From Lycorma delicatula (Eukaryota > Arthropoda > Insecta > Hemiptera > Fulgoridae): DNA of 64,000 nt. Location: assembly GCF_047948215.1 (NCBI RefSeq), contig NC_134456.1:66428029-66492028 (forward strand). The letters run 5' to 3'. Below, piece by piece: positions 11,280 through 25,556 of this stretch (position 1 is its first letter; every line of letters begins with the position of its first letter). The notes beneath the pieces are model-generated. The model had not been told where the DNA came from and searched no databases. It was given only the letters and a program-made list of their open reading frames with translations. Both the position numbers and the translations under genes were made by a program.

Positions 11280-14057
11280 ATGAAAAACATTAATCTTATC
11301 CTTGATTACTTATGTAGAAATTCTTCTTTTTCTAATAATATAATGAATATCTTTTTTATACGCTTCCATACTCCATACGAAAAAACCTCCTACGAACTGT
11401 ACGACTTTACTCATTGCCTAAGACATAAATATCGATTCCTGGTGATCTACACTCTCTCCTTGTTCTACAGGAGACGAATCTTTTCTACTCCAATCATGTG
11501 GTAATCCTTCATTTTGTATTTAAAAATAAATTCATGTTGGACATTTTCCGATCTGTTTTACACGTGGTTAGAAATAATCAAACTCATTTTAGTTTAATGA
11601 TACGAGGTTTTTGACAGTTTCATCTTACTGTGATGCCTTGTTATTGTATTTTGTAAATCATCTCTTAATTTGCCAATTACAATTCTAGTCTTTATGTACT
11701 ATAAAAGGTTTAACATATTAATGATACTACATTAACGATCCATCTGCACTTATCATATAAAAACCAATCGTAATTTTAAAATAAACATTGCTCGGTTTGA
11801 GGTTTGAAAGCAAATTGATAACTAGGTTAGATAAGCTCTAGCAAACATTAATAATTCATCTTTAATCAGTGTTTTACTGCATCTTCTTTGAAAAAGATTT
11901 AAAACTAATTTTTGCATAATTATAAGTTCATCACGGTACAAATTTCTTTATACACATAGATTTTCCTACGCTCCAATATGAATATTTCGTACCTTTCTTG
12001 TTTTGTAATTTTCTTTTTTTTTGTAAAGATTACAATGAAAGATATACTATTTAATAACGTACATCCGTTTTGTAAAGTATACAAAAAAGAAAAACCTTTA
12101 AAAAGTAGGCTTGCCAACTAAGAAATATGTCCATACTATCTAGACGTGACTGCCCGTCACAGTATAAACGAATATCGGACAACGCGAGGAAGAATCGTTT
12201 AAGTTCTGCTGCACACTACTGAATATACTAACACCGAATCACCCGCAAACGAAACTATCGGGGCGGTAGCCTGATAACCAGATACCCGAGGTCAAAGACC
12301 AAAGCTGCTACAGACGAGACCGCCGAGGTGATAACCCAGACCGAGACCAGCGAGTCCGCCGAGGCCAACGACCAGGATCGGTTTGAAGAGACTGCCGACG
12401 CCGAAGTCCTAGACCGGGACCGCCAAGACCGCCGAGGCTAAAACCCAGACCGAGACCGCTGTAACCGCCTTGGTCAAAGACCAGAAATAAGATGGCCGCT
12501 GCCAAGTCCTAGGCCGATAAAACCGAGTCCGCCGAGTTCATAGACGAAGACTGAGACCCGCGTTACCGCTGAAAAATGGACTTTGATGAAAGCCTACAAG
12601 ACAAACAGGTTATAAAAATCAGACCTGTAGGTTTGTTTCCAGATAATAAGAGATGTCCTTGTGGCTGATAACGTAGGCTGATTAAGCGGTTTCCCAATAG
12701 AACGAGAGATTTAATTGTGGCCAAAGATGACCAATAGCAGTCAAAGTGGCAAAACACTGATAGAATTACATGAAACAGTTAGCTATGCAAACAAATCGGA
12801 TTTAGAGATAATCGCCTAACCATATTACCAATACGTTAACCTCCATTATTGCCGATAACTCGGCCTTTCATAAGGCAAAAAAAAATATTATTCGTAGAGG
12901 AACTCCTTTAAAGAGAGTTGTATTTTATATTGTGCTTCCACTGCCGCCATTGACAATGCAAAACTGCGTTATAAGGAATTTTGTTGGCAGCAGTATTTGC
13001 AATCCCCCCCAAAACGAATATACAGTGTGTAATTCAAAAATCCGCTGGTGCGCGATTTCGGTGTTTCAATGTAAATACCGAAAAATAATTATTATTTTAC
13101 TTCGTTTCTTATCAAAATCTGAGGAAACATTCCTAGAAAACGCTTTGAAAATATTTTCGCACAATTATTAATTCATCGCGGTACATTTTCTTATGAATTT
13201 TTCCATTTTACTAAGTTCAAATACCTAAAATAATTTTTTTTTTTTAAAGAAATTTCGGTTGTTACTGTATTATATCGAAAGAAAAGTTTATTTTTTATAA
13301 CGTAACTTCCTTTCTTAACGCTGACCTGTGGAACTTTCTATAGAAAAAACTTCATATTTTTCATTGTAGACCTGGTTATTTTTTACCATTATTTTATGAA
13401 ACATTTAATCTTTGCATGTAGCAGTGCAGGGAGAAGAAAGTGATCATAAAGTGAGGGCTTGCAATCTAACAAACAGTGTCCGTACAATAAAGACGAGATT
13501 AGCCAAACCTTTTGTAATCTGCAAACACCATATTACAAGTAACCGATACTATCGAGGCTATAGCTCCATACCCGGAAAACCGAGGTCTAAGACCAAAGCT
13601 GCTACAGACGAGACCGCCGAGGTCATAACCCAGACCGAGACCAGCGAGTCCGCCGAGGCCAACGACCAGGATCGGGTTCGAAGAGACCGCCGAGGCTAAA
13701 ACCCAGACCGAGACCGCTGTAACGGCCTTGGTCAAAGACCAGAAATTAGAAGGCCGACGCCCAAGACCCAGACCGAAACCGACGAGTACGCCGACGTCAT
13801 CGACGCTGACCGAGACCGCTGGGAACTAGACATTGACTTTGGCCTACTACTACACCGTGTTTTAAATTTGTGACCATAACATACGTCTACAGGTATCCAA
13901 AGCGATAACGGTATAGCTGACCACCAACATTTATTACACCATTCCTGAATTCCCAGACAGATAAGATTGTGGTCAAACATGAAAATTTGTATTATAAAAA
14001 TGTACAAGTACAGGACTACTTCTTGTTTCTTCAGTAGGAAAAGTCATCATTAATTAA
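11280..14057 (+). repeat. Satellite unit 6, deleted long unit (L', 2,778 bp)
   Basis: This L unit has a block 2 (about 13570-13830) that has lost one minisatellite repeat: TTCGAAGAGACCGCCGAGG is followed directly by CTAAAACCCAGACC. The lost piece of 36-37 bp is bounded by GACCGCCGAGG in intact units. It also has a longer T-run near 13235. Left part a-type, right end b-type. Confidence 0.93.
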
Positions 14058-15582
14058 ATGAAAATCATTAATCTTGTCCTTGATTACTTATGTAGAAATT
14101 CTTCTTTTTCTAATAATATTATGAATATCTTTTTTATACGCTTCCATACTCCATACGAAAAAACCTCCTACGAACACTACGACTTTACTCATTGCCTGAG
14201 ACATAACTGTCGATTCCTGGTGATCTACACTCCCTCCTTCTTCTACGGGTGACGAATCTTTTCTAATCCAATCATGTGGTAATCCTTCATTTTGTATTTA
14301 AAAATAAATTCATATTGGACATCTTCCGATCTGTTTTACACGTGGTTAGAAATAATCAAACTCATTTTAGTTTAATGATACGAGGTTTTTGACAGTTTCA
14401 TCTTACTGTGATGCCTTGTTATTATATTTTGTAAATCATCTCCTTATTTGCCAATTACAATTCTAGTCTTTATGTACTATAACAGGTTTAACATGTTAAT
14501 AATACTACATTAGCGAACCCTTTGAACTTATCATATAAAAACCAATCTTAATTTTAAAATAAACATTGCTCGGTTTGAGGTTTGAAAGCAAATTGATAAC
14601 TAGGTTAGATAAGCACTAGCAAACATTAATAATTCATCTTTAATCAGTGTTTTACTGCATCTCCTTTGAAAAAGATTTAAAACTAATTTATGCATAATTA
14701 TAAGTTCATCACGGTACAAATTTCTTATTACACATAGATTTTCCTACGCTCCAATATGAATATTTCGTAGCTTTCTTGTTTTGTAATTTTCTTTTTTTTT
14801 GTAACGATTACAATGAAAGATATACTATTTAATAACGTACATCCGTTTTGTAAAGTATACAAAAAAGAGCAACCTTTAAAAAGTAGGCTTGCCAACTAAG
14901 AAATATGTCCATACTATCTAGACGTGACTGCCCGTCACAGTATAAACGAATATCGGACAACGCGAGGAAGAATCGTTTAAGTTCTGCTGCACACTACTGA
15001 ATATACTAACACCGAACCACCCGTAAACGAAACTATCAGGGCGGTAGCCTGATACCCAGAAATCCGAGGTCAAAGACCAAAGCTGCTACAGACGAGACCG
15101 CCGAGGTGATAACCCAGACCGAGACCAGCGAGTCCGCCGAGGGCAACGACCAGGATCGGTTTGAAGAGACCGCCGAAGCCGAAGTCACAGACCGGGACCG
15201 CCAAGACCGCCGAGGCTAAAACCCAGACCGAGACCGCTGTAACGGCCTTGGTGAAAGACCAGAAATTAGATGGCCGACATCCCAAGACCCAGACCGAAAC
15301 CGACGAGTACGCCGACGTCAACGACGCTGACCGAGACCGCTGGGAACTAGACATTGACTTTGGCCTACTACTACTCCGTGTTTTAAATTTGTGACCATAA
15401 CATTCGTCTACAGATATCCAAAGCGATAACGGTATAGCTGACCACCAACATTTAATACACCATCCTTCAATTCCCAGACAGATAAGATTGTGGCCAAACA
15501 TGAAAAGTTTGTATTATAAAAATGTACAAGTACAGGACTCCTTCTTCTTGTTTCTTCAATAGGAAAAGTCATCATTAATTAA
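14058..15582 (+). repeat. Satellite unit 7, short (S, 1,525 bp)
   Basis: This b-type S unit is the first member of the first 7,157-bp higher-order repeat (units 7-8-9). It has a 1-bp gain in its block (GGCCGACATCCCAAG near 15272, where others have GGCCGACGCCCAAG), which accounts for its extra base. Its block lies at about 15063-15350. Confidence 0.94.
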
Positions 15583-18400
15583 ATGAAAAACATTAATCTT
15601 ATCCTTGATTACTTATGTAGAAATTCTTCTTTTTCTAATAATATAATGAATATCTTTTTTATACGCTTCCATACTCCATACGAAAAAACCTCCTACGAAC
15701 TGTACGACTTTACTCATTGCCTAAGACATAAATATCGATTCCTGGTGATCTACACTCTCTCCTTGTTCTACAGGAGACGAATCTTTTCTACTCCAATCAT
15801 GTGGTAATCCTTCATTTTGTATTTAAAAATAAATTCATGTTGGACATTTTCCGATCTGTTTTACACGTGGTTAGAAATAATCAAACTCATTTTAGTTTAA
15901 TGATACGAGGTTTTTGACAGTTTCATCTTACTGTGATGCCTTGTTATTGTATTTTGTAAATCATCTCTTAATTTGCCAATTACAATTCTAGTCTTTATGT
16001 ACTATAAAAGGTTTAACATATTAATGATACTACATTAACGATCCATCTGCACTTATCATATAAAAACCAATCGTAATTTTAAAATAAACATTGCTCGGTT
16101 TGAGGTTTGAAAGCAAATTGATAACTAGGTTAGATAAGCTCTAGCAAACATTAATAATTCATCTTTAATCAGTGTTTTACTGCATCTTCTTTGAAAAAGA
16201 TTTAAAACTAATTTTTGCATAATTATAAGTTCATCACGGTACAAATTTCTTTATACACATAGATTTTCCTACGCTCCAATATGAATATTTCGTACCTTTC
16301 TTGTTTTGTAATTTTCTTTTTTTTTGTAAAGATTACAATGAAAGATATACTATTTAATAACGTACATCCGTTTTGTAAAGTATACAAAAAAGAAAAACCT
16401 TTAAAAAGTAGGCTTGCCAACTAAGAAATATGTCCATACTATCTAGACGTGACTGCCCGTCACAGTATAAACGAATATCGGACAACGCGAGGAAGAATCG
16501 TTTAAGTTCTGCTGCACACTACTGAATATACTAACACCGAATCACCCGCAAACGAAACTATCGGGGCGGTAGCCTGATAACCAGATACCCGAGGTCAAAG
16601 ACCAAAGCTGCTACAGACGAGACCGCCGAGGTGATAACCCAGACCGAGACCAGCGAGTCCGCCGAGGCCAACGACCAGGATCGGTTTGAAGAGACTGCCG
16701 ACGCCGAAGTCCTAGACCGGGACCGCCAAGACCGCCGAGGCTAAAACCCAGACCGAGACCGCTGTAACCGCCTTGGTCAAAGACCAGAAATAAGATGGCC
16801 GCTGCCAAGTCCTAGGCCGATAAAACCGAGTCCGCCGAGTTCATAGACGAAGACTGAGACCCGCGTTACCGCTGAAAAATGGACTTTGATCAAAGCCTAC
16901 AAGACAAACAGGTTATAAAAATCAGACCTGTAGGTTTGTTTCCAGATAATAAGAGATGTCCTTGTGGCTGATAACGTAGGCTGATTAAGCGGTTTCCCAA
17001 TAGAACGACAGATTTAATTGTGGCCAAAGATGACCAATAGCAGTCAAAGTGGCAAAACACTGATAGAATTACATGAAACAGTTAGCTATGCAAACAAATA
17101 GGATTTAGAGAAAATCGCCTAACCAGATTACCAATACGTTAACCTCCATTATTGCCGATAACTCGGCCTTTCATAAGGCAAAAAAAAATATTATTCGTAG
17201 AGGAACTCCTTTAAAGAGAGTTGTATTTTATTTTGCGCTTCCACTGCCGCCATTGACAATGCAAAACTGCGTTATAAGGAATTTTGTTGGCAGCAGTATT
17301 TGCAATCCCCCCCAAAACGAATATACAGTGTGTAATTCAAAAATCCGCTGGTGCGCGATTTCGGTGTTTCAATGTAAATACCGAAAAATAATTATTATTT
17401 TACTTCGTTTCTTATCAAAATCTGAGGAAACATTCCTAGAAAACGCTTTGAAAATATTTTCGCACAATTATTAATTCATCGCGGTACATTTTCTTATGAA
17501 TTTTTCCATTTTACTAAGTTCAAATACCTAAAATAATATTTTTTTTTAAAGAAATTTCGGTTGTTACTGTATTATATCGAAAGAAAAATTTATTTTTTAT
17601 AACGTAACTTCCTTTCTTAACGCTGACCTGTGGAACTTTCTATAGAAAAAACTTCATATTTTTCATTGTAGACCTGGTTATTATTTACCATTATTTTATG
17701 AAACATTTAATCTTTGCATGTAGCAGTGCAGGGAGAAGAAAGTGATCATAAAGTGAGGGCTTGCAATCTAACAAACAGTGTCCGTACAATAAAGACGAGA
17801 TTAGCCAAACCTTTTGTAATCTGCAAACACCATATTACAAGTAACCGATACTATCGAGGCTATAGCTCCATACCCGGAAAACCGAGGTCTAAGACCAAAG
17901 CTGCTACAGACGAGACCGCCGAGGTCATAACCCAGACCGAGACCAGCGAGTCCGCCGAGGCCAACGACCAGGATCGGGTTCGAAGAGACCGCCGAGGCCG
18001 AAATCCCAGACCGGGACCGCCAAGACCGCCGAGGCTAAAACCCAGACCGAGACCGCTGTAACGGCCTTGGTCAAAGACCAGAAATTAGAAGGCCGACGCC
18101 CAAGACCCAGACCGAAACCGACGAGTACGCCGACGTCATCGACGCTGACCGAGACCGCTGGGAACTAGACATTGACTTTGGCCTACTACTACACCGTGTT
18201 TTAAATTTGTGACCATAACATTCGTCTACAGGTATCCAAAGCGATAACGGTATAGCTGACCACCAACATTTAATACACCATCCTTCAATTCCCAGACAGA
18301 TAAGATTGTGGCCAAACATGAAAAGTTTGTATTATAAAAATGTACAAGTACAGGACTCCTTCTTCTTGTTTCTTCAATAGGAAAAGTCATCATTAATTAA
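15583..18400 (+). repeat. Satellite unit 8, long (L, 2,818 bp)
   Basis: This a-type L unit carries TTTGATCAAAGCC near 16886. All L units from here rightwards have it, whereas units 1, 4 and 6 have TTTGATGAAAGCC, so the array is split into a left and a right variant domain around 14-16 kb. The B half has the variant TTTTATTTTGCGC near 17226, shared with unit 9. Confidence 0.94.
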
Positions 18401-21214
18401 ATGAAAAACATTAATCTTATCCTTGATTACTTATGTAGAAATTCTTCTTTTTCTAATAATATAATGAATATCTTTTTTATACGCTTCCATACTCCATACG
18501 AAAAAACCTCCTACGAACTGTACGACTTTACTCATTGCCTAAGACATAAATATCGATTCCTGGTGATCTACACTCTCTCCTTGTTCTACAGGAGACGAAT
18601 CTTTTCTACTCCAATCATGTGGTAATCCTTCATTTTGTATTTAAAAATAAATTCATGTTGGACATTTTCCGATCTGTTTTACACGTGGTTAGAAATAATC
18701 AAACTCATTTTAGTTTAATGATACGAGGTTTTTGACAGTTTCATCTTACTGTGATGCCTTGTTATTGTATTTTGTAAATCATCTCTTAATTTGCCAATTA
18801 CAATTCTAGTCTTTATGTACTATAAAAGGTTTAACATATTAATGATACTACATTAACGATCCATCTGCACTTATCATATAAAAACCAATCGTAATATTAA
18901 AATAAACATTGCTCGGTTTGAGGTTTGAAAGCAAATTGATAACTAGGTTAGATAAGCTCTAGCAAACATTAATAATTCATCTTTAATCAGTGTTTTACTG
19001 CATCTTCTTTGAAAAAGATTTAAAACTAATTTTTGCATAATTATAAGTTCATCACGGTACAAATTTCTTTATACACATAGATTTTCCTACGCTCCAATAT
19101 GAATATTTCGTACCTTTCTTGTTTTGTAATTTTCTTTTTTTTTGTAAAGATTACAATGAAAGATATACTATTTAATAACGTACATCCGTTTTGTAAAGTA
19201 TACAAAAAAGAAAAACCTTTAAAAAGTAGGCTTGCCAACTAAGAAATATGTCCATACTATCTAGACGTGACTGCCCGTCACAGTATAAACGAATATCGGA
19301 CAACGCGAGGAAGAATCGTTTAAGTTCTGCTGCACACTACTGAATATACTAACACCGAATCACCCGCAAACGAAACTATCGGGGCGGTAGCCTGATAACC
19401 AGATACCCGAGGTCAAAGACCAAAGCTGCTACAGACGAGACCGCCGAGGTGATAACCCAGACCGAGACCAGCGAGTCCGCCGAGGCCAACGACCAGGATC
19501 GGTTTGAAGAGACTGCCGACGCCGAAGTCCTAGACCGGGACCGCCAAGACCGCCGAGGCTAAAACCCAGACCGAGACCGCTGTAACCGCCTTGGTCAAAG
19601 ACCAGAAATAAGATGGCCGCTGCCAAGTCCTAGGCCGATAAAACCGAGTCCGCCGAGTTCATAGACGAAGACTGAGACCCGCGTTACCGCTGAAAAATGG
19701 ACTTTGATCAAAGCCTACAAGACAAACAGGTTATAAAAATCAGACCTGTAGGTTTGTTTCCAGATAATAAGAGATGTCCTTGTGGCTGATAACGTAGGCT
19801 GATTAAGCGGTTTCCCAATAGAACGACAGATTTAATTGTGGCCAAAGATGACCAATAGCAGTCAAAGTGGCAAAACACTGATAGAATTACATGAAACAGT
19901 TAGCTATGCAAACAAATAGGATTTAGAGAAAATCGCCTAACCAGATTACCAATACGTTAACCTCCATTATTGCCGATAACTCGGCCTTTCATAAGGCAAA
20001 AAAAAATATTATTCGTAGAGGAACTCCTTTAAAGAGAGTTGTATTTTATTTTGCGCTTCCACTGCCGCCATTGACAATGCAAAACTGCGTTATAAGGAAT
20101 TTTGTTGGCAGCAGTATTTGCAATCCCCCCCAAAACGAATATACAGTGTGTAATTCAAAAATCCGCTGGTGCGCGATTTCGGTGTTTCAATGTAAATACC
20201 GAAAAATAATTATTATTTTACTTCGTTTCTTATCAAAATCTGAGGAAACATTCCTAGAAAACGCTTTGAAAATATTTTCGCACAATTATTAATTCATCGC
20301 GGTACATTTTCTTATGAATTTTTCCATTTTACTAAGTTCAAATACCTAAAATAATATTTTTTTTTAAAGAAATTTCGGTTGTTACTGTATTATATCGAAA
20401 GAAAAATTTATTTTTTATAACGTAACTTCCTTTCTTAACGCTGACCTGTGGAACTTTCTATAGAAAAAACTTCATATTTTTCATTGTAGACCTGGTTATT
20501 ATTTACCATTATTTTATGAAACATTTAATCTTTGCATGTAGCAGTGCAGGGAGAAGAAAGTGATCATAAAGTGAGGGCTTGCAATCTAACAAACAGTGTC
20601 CGTACAATAAAGACGAGATTAGCCAAACCTTTTGTAATCTGCAAACACCATATTACAAGTAACCGATACTATCGAGGCTATAGCTCCATACCCGGAAAAC
20701 CGAGGTCTAAGACCAAAGCTGCTACAGACGAGACCGCCGAGGTCATAACCCAGACCGAGACCAGCGAGTCCGCCGAGGCCAACGACCAGGATCGGGTTCG
20801 AAGAGACCGCCGAGGCCGAAATCCCAGACCGGGACCGCCAAGACCGCCGAGGCTAAAACCCAGACCGAGACCGCTGTAACGGCCTTGGTCAAAGACCAGA
20901 AATTAGAAGGCCGACGCCCAAGACCCAGACCGAAACCGACGAGTACGCCGACGTCATCGACGCTGACCGAGACCGCTGGGAACTAGACATTGACTTTGGC
21001 CTACTACTACACCGTGTTTTAAATTTGTGACCATAACATACGTCTACAGGTATCCAAAGCGATAACGGTATAGCTGACCACCAACATTTATTACACCATT
21101 CCTGAATTCCCAGACAGATAAGATTGTGGCCAAACATGAAAATTTGTATTATAAAAATGTACAAGTACAGGACTACTTCTTGTTTCTTCAGTAGGAAAAG
21201 TCATCATTAATTAA
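18401..21214 (+). repeat. Satellite unit 9, long (L, 2,814 bp)
   Basis: This is the third member of the first 7,157-bp higher-order repeat. It carries the substitution CGTAATATTAAAAT near 18890. Unit 12, its positional counterpart in the next higher-order repeat, is the only other unit that I see with it. The 3' end is b-type. Confidence 0.94.
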
Positions 21215-22738
21215 ATGAAAATCATTAATCTTGTCCTTGATTACTTATGTAGAAATTCTTCTTTTTCTAATAATATAATGAATATCTTTTTTATACGCTT
21301 CCATACTCCATACGAAAAAACCTCCTACGAACACTACGACTTTACTCATTGCCTGAGACATAACTGTCGATTCCTGGTGATCTACACTCCCTCCTTCTTC
21401 TACGGGTGACGAATCTTTTCTAATCCAATCATGTGGTAATCCTTCATTTTGTATTTAAAAATAAATTCATATTGGACATCTTCCGATCTGTTTTACACGT
21501 GGTTAGAAATAATCAAACTCATTTTAGTTTAATGATACGAGGTTTTTGACAGTTTCATCTTACTGTGATGCCTTGTTATTATATTTTGTAAATCATCTCC
21601 TTATTTGCCAATTACAATTCTAGTCTTTATGTACTATAACAGGTTTAACATGTTAATAATACTACATTAGCGAACCCTTTGAACTTATCATATAAAAACC
21701 AATCTTAATTTTAAAATAAACATTGCTCGGTTTGAGGTTTGAAAGCAAATTGATAACTAGGTTAGATAAGCACTAGCAAACATTAATAATTCATTTTTAA
21801 TCAGTGTTTTACTGCATCTCCTTTGAAAAAGATTTAAAACTAATTTATGCATAATTATAAGTTCATCACGGTACAAATTTCTTATTACACATAGATTTTC
21901 CTACGCTCCAATATGAATATTTCGTACCTTTCTTGTTTTGTAATTTTCTTTTTTTTTGTAACGATTACAATGAAAGATATACTATTTAATAACGTACATC
22001 CGTTTTGTAAAGTATACAAAAAAGAGCAACCTTTAAAAAGTAGGCTTGCCAACTAAGAAATATGTCCATACTATCTAGACGTGACTGCCCGTCACAGTAT
22101 AAACGAATATCGGACAACGCGAGGAAGAATCGTTTAAGTTCTGCTGCACACTACTGAATATACTAACACCGAACCACCCGTAAACGAAACTATCAGGGCG
22201 GTAGCCTGATACCCAGAAATCCGAGGTCAAAGACCAAAGCTGCTACAGACGAGACCGCCGAGGTGATAACCCAGACCGAGACCAGCGAGTCCGCCGAGGG
22301 CAACGACCAGGATCGGTTTGAAGAGACCGCCGAAGCCGAAGTCACAGACCGGGACCGCCAAGACCGCCGAGGCTAAAACCCAGACCGAGACCGCTGTAAC
22401 GGCCTTGGTGAAAGACCAGAAATTAGATGGCCGACGCCCAAGACCCAGACCGAAACCGACGAGTACGCCGACGTCAACGACGCTGACCGAGACCGCTGGG
22501 AACTAGACATTGACTTTGGCCTACTACTACACCGTGTTTTAAATTTGTGACCATAACATTCGTCTACAGGTATCCAAAGCGATAACGGTATAAATGACCA
22601 CCAACATTTAATACACCATCCTTCAATTCCCAGACAGATAAGATTGTGGCCAAACATGAAAAGTTTGTATTATAAAAATGTACAAGTACAGGACTCCTTC
22701 TTCTTGTTTCTTCAATAGGAAAAGTCATCATTAATTAA
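21215..22738 (+). repeat. Satellite unit 10, short (S, 1,524 bp)
   Basis: This b-type S unit is the first member of the second 7,157-bp higher-order repeat (units 10-11-12). It shares the ACCACCCGTAAACG block flank with its counterpart unit 7. A private variant GGTATAAATGACC lies near 22588 (others GGTATAGCTGACC). Confidence 0.94.
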
Positions 22739-25556
22739 ATGAAAAACATTAATCTTATCCTTGATTACTTATGTAGAAATTCTTCTTTTTCTAATAATAT
22801 AATGAATATCTTTTTTATACGCTTCCATACTCCATACGAAAAAACCTCCTACGAACTGTACGACTTTACTCATTGCCTAAGACATAAATATCGATTCCTG
22901 GTGATCTACACTCTCTCCTTGTTCTACAGGAGACGAATCTTTTCTACTCCAATCATGTGGTAATCCTTCATTTTGTATTTAAAAATAAATTCATGTTGGA
23001 CATTTTCCGATCTGTTTTACACGTGGTTAGAAATAATCAAACTCATTTTAGTTTAATGATACGAGGTTTTTGACAGTTTCATCTTACTGTGATGCCTTGT
23101 TATTGTATTTTGTAAATCATCTCTTAATTTGCCAATTACAATTCTAGTCTTTATGTACTATAAAAGGTTTAACATATTAATGATACTACATTAACGATCC
23201 ATCTGCACTTATCATATAAAAACCAATCGTAATTTTAAAATAAACATTGCTCGGTTTGAGGTTTGAAAGCAAATTGATAACTAGGTTAGATAAGCTCTAG
23301 CAAACATTAATAATTCATCTTTAATCAGTGTTTTACTGCATCTTCTTTGAAAAAGATTTAAAACTAATTTTTGCATAATTATAAGTTCATCACGGTACAA
23401 ATTTCTTTATACACATAGATTTTCCTACGCTCCAATATGAATATTTCGTACCTTTCTTGTTTTGTAATTTTCTTTTTTTTTGTAAAGATTACAATGAAAG
23501 ATATACTATTTAATAACGTACATCCGTTTTGTAAAGTATACAAAAAAGAAAAACCTTTAAAAAGTAGGCTTGCCAACTAAGAAATATGTCCATACTATCT
23601 AGACGTGACTGCCCGTCACAGTATAAACGAATATCGGACAACGCGAGGAAGAATCGTTTAAGTTCTGCTGCACACTACTGAATATACTAACACCGAATCA
23701 CCCGCAAACGAAACTATCGGGGCGGTAGCCTGATAACCAGATACCCGAGGTCAAAGACCAAAGCTGCTACAGACGAGACCGCCGAGGTGATAACCCAGAC
23801 CGAGACCAGCGAGTCCGCCGAGGCCAACGACCAGGATCGGTTTGAAGAGACTGCCGACGCCGAAGTCCTAGACCGGGACCGCCAAGACCGCCGAGGCTAA
23901 AACCCAGACCGAGACCGCTGTAACCGCCTTGGTCAAAGACCAGAAATAAGATGGCCGCTGCCAAGTCCTAGGCCGATAAAACCGATTCCGCCGAGTTCAT
24001 AGACGAAGACTGAGACCCGCGTTACCGCTGAAAAATGGACTTTGATCAAAGCCTACAAGACAAACAGGTTATAAAAATCAGACCTGTAGGTTTGTTTCCA
24101 GATAATAAGAGATGTCCTTGTGGCTGATAACGTAGGCTGATTAAGCGGTTTCCCAATAGAACGACAGATTTAATTGTGGCCAAAGATGACCAATAGCAGT
24201 CAAAGTGGCAAAACACTGATAGAATTACATGAAACAGTTAGCTATGCAAACAAATAGGATTTAGAGAAAATCGCCTAACCAGATTACCAATACGTTAACC
24301 TCCATTATTGCCGATAACTCGGCCTTTCATAAGGCAAAAAAAAATATTATTCGTAGAGGAACTCCTTTAAAGAGAGTTGTATTTTATATTGCGCTTCCAC
24401 TGCCGCCATTGACAATGCAAAACTGCGTTATAAGGAATTTTGTTGGCAGCAGTATTTGCAATCCCCCCCAAAACGAATATACAGTGTGTAATTCAAAAAT
24501 CCGCTGGTGCGCGATTTCGGTGTTTCAATGTAAATACCGAAAAATAATTATTATTTTACTTCGTTTCTTATCATAATCTGAGGAAACATTCCTAGAAAAC
24601 GCTTTGAAAATATTTTCGCACAATTATTAATTCATCGCGGTACATTTTCTTATGAATTTTTCCATTTTACTAAGTTCAAATACCTAAAATAATATTTTTT
24701 TTTAAAGAAATTTCGGTTGTTACTGTATTATATCGAAAGAAAAATTTATTTTTTATAACGTAACTTCCTTTCTTAACGCTGACCTGTGGAACTTTCTATA
24801 GAAAAAACTTCATATTTTTCATTGTAGACCTGGTTATTATTTACCATTATTTTATGAAACATTTAATCTTTGCATGTAGCAGTGCAGGGAGAAGAAAGTG
24901 ATCATAAAGTGAGGGCTTGCAATCTAACAAACAGTGTCCGTACAATAAAGACGAGATTAGCCAAACCTTTTGTAATCTGCAAACACCATATTACAAGTAA
25001 CCGATACTATCGAGGCTATAGCTCCATACCCGGAAAACCGAGGTCTAAGACCAAAGCTGCTACAGACGAGACCGCCGAGGTCATAACCCAGACCGAGACC
25101 AGCGAGTCCGCCGAGGCCAACGACCAGGATCGGGTTCGAAGAGACCGCCGAGGCCGAAATCCCAGACCGGGACCGCCAAGACCGCCGAGGCTAAAACCCA
25201 GACCGAGACCGCTGTAACGGCCTTGGTCAAAGACCAGAAATTAGAAGGCCGACGCCCAAGACCCAGACCGAAACCGACGAGTACGCCGACGTCATCGACG
25301 CTGACCGAGACCGCTGGGAACTAGACATTGACTTTGGCCTACTACTACACCGTGTTTTAAATTTGTGACCATAACATTCGTCTACAGGTATCCAAAGCGA
25401 TAACGGTATAGCTGACCACCAACATTTAATACACCATCCTTCAATTCCCAGACAGATAAGATTGTGGCCAAACATGAAAAGTTTGTATTATAAAAATGTA
25501 CAAGTACAGGACTCCTTCTTCTTGTTTCTTCAATAGGAAAAGTCATCATTAATTAA
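22739..25556 (+). repeat. Satellite unit 11, long (L, 2,818 bp)
   Basis: This is an a-type L unit. It carries AAACCGATTCCGCCGAG near 23980, shared only with unit 14. A private ATCATAATCTGAGG near 24571 introduces a stop into a frame that is open in sister copies. Confidence 0.94.
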
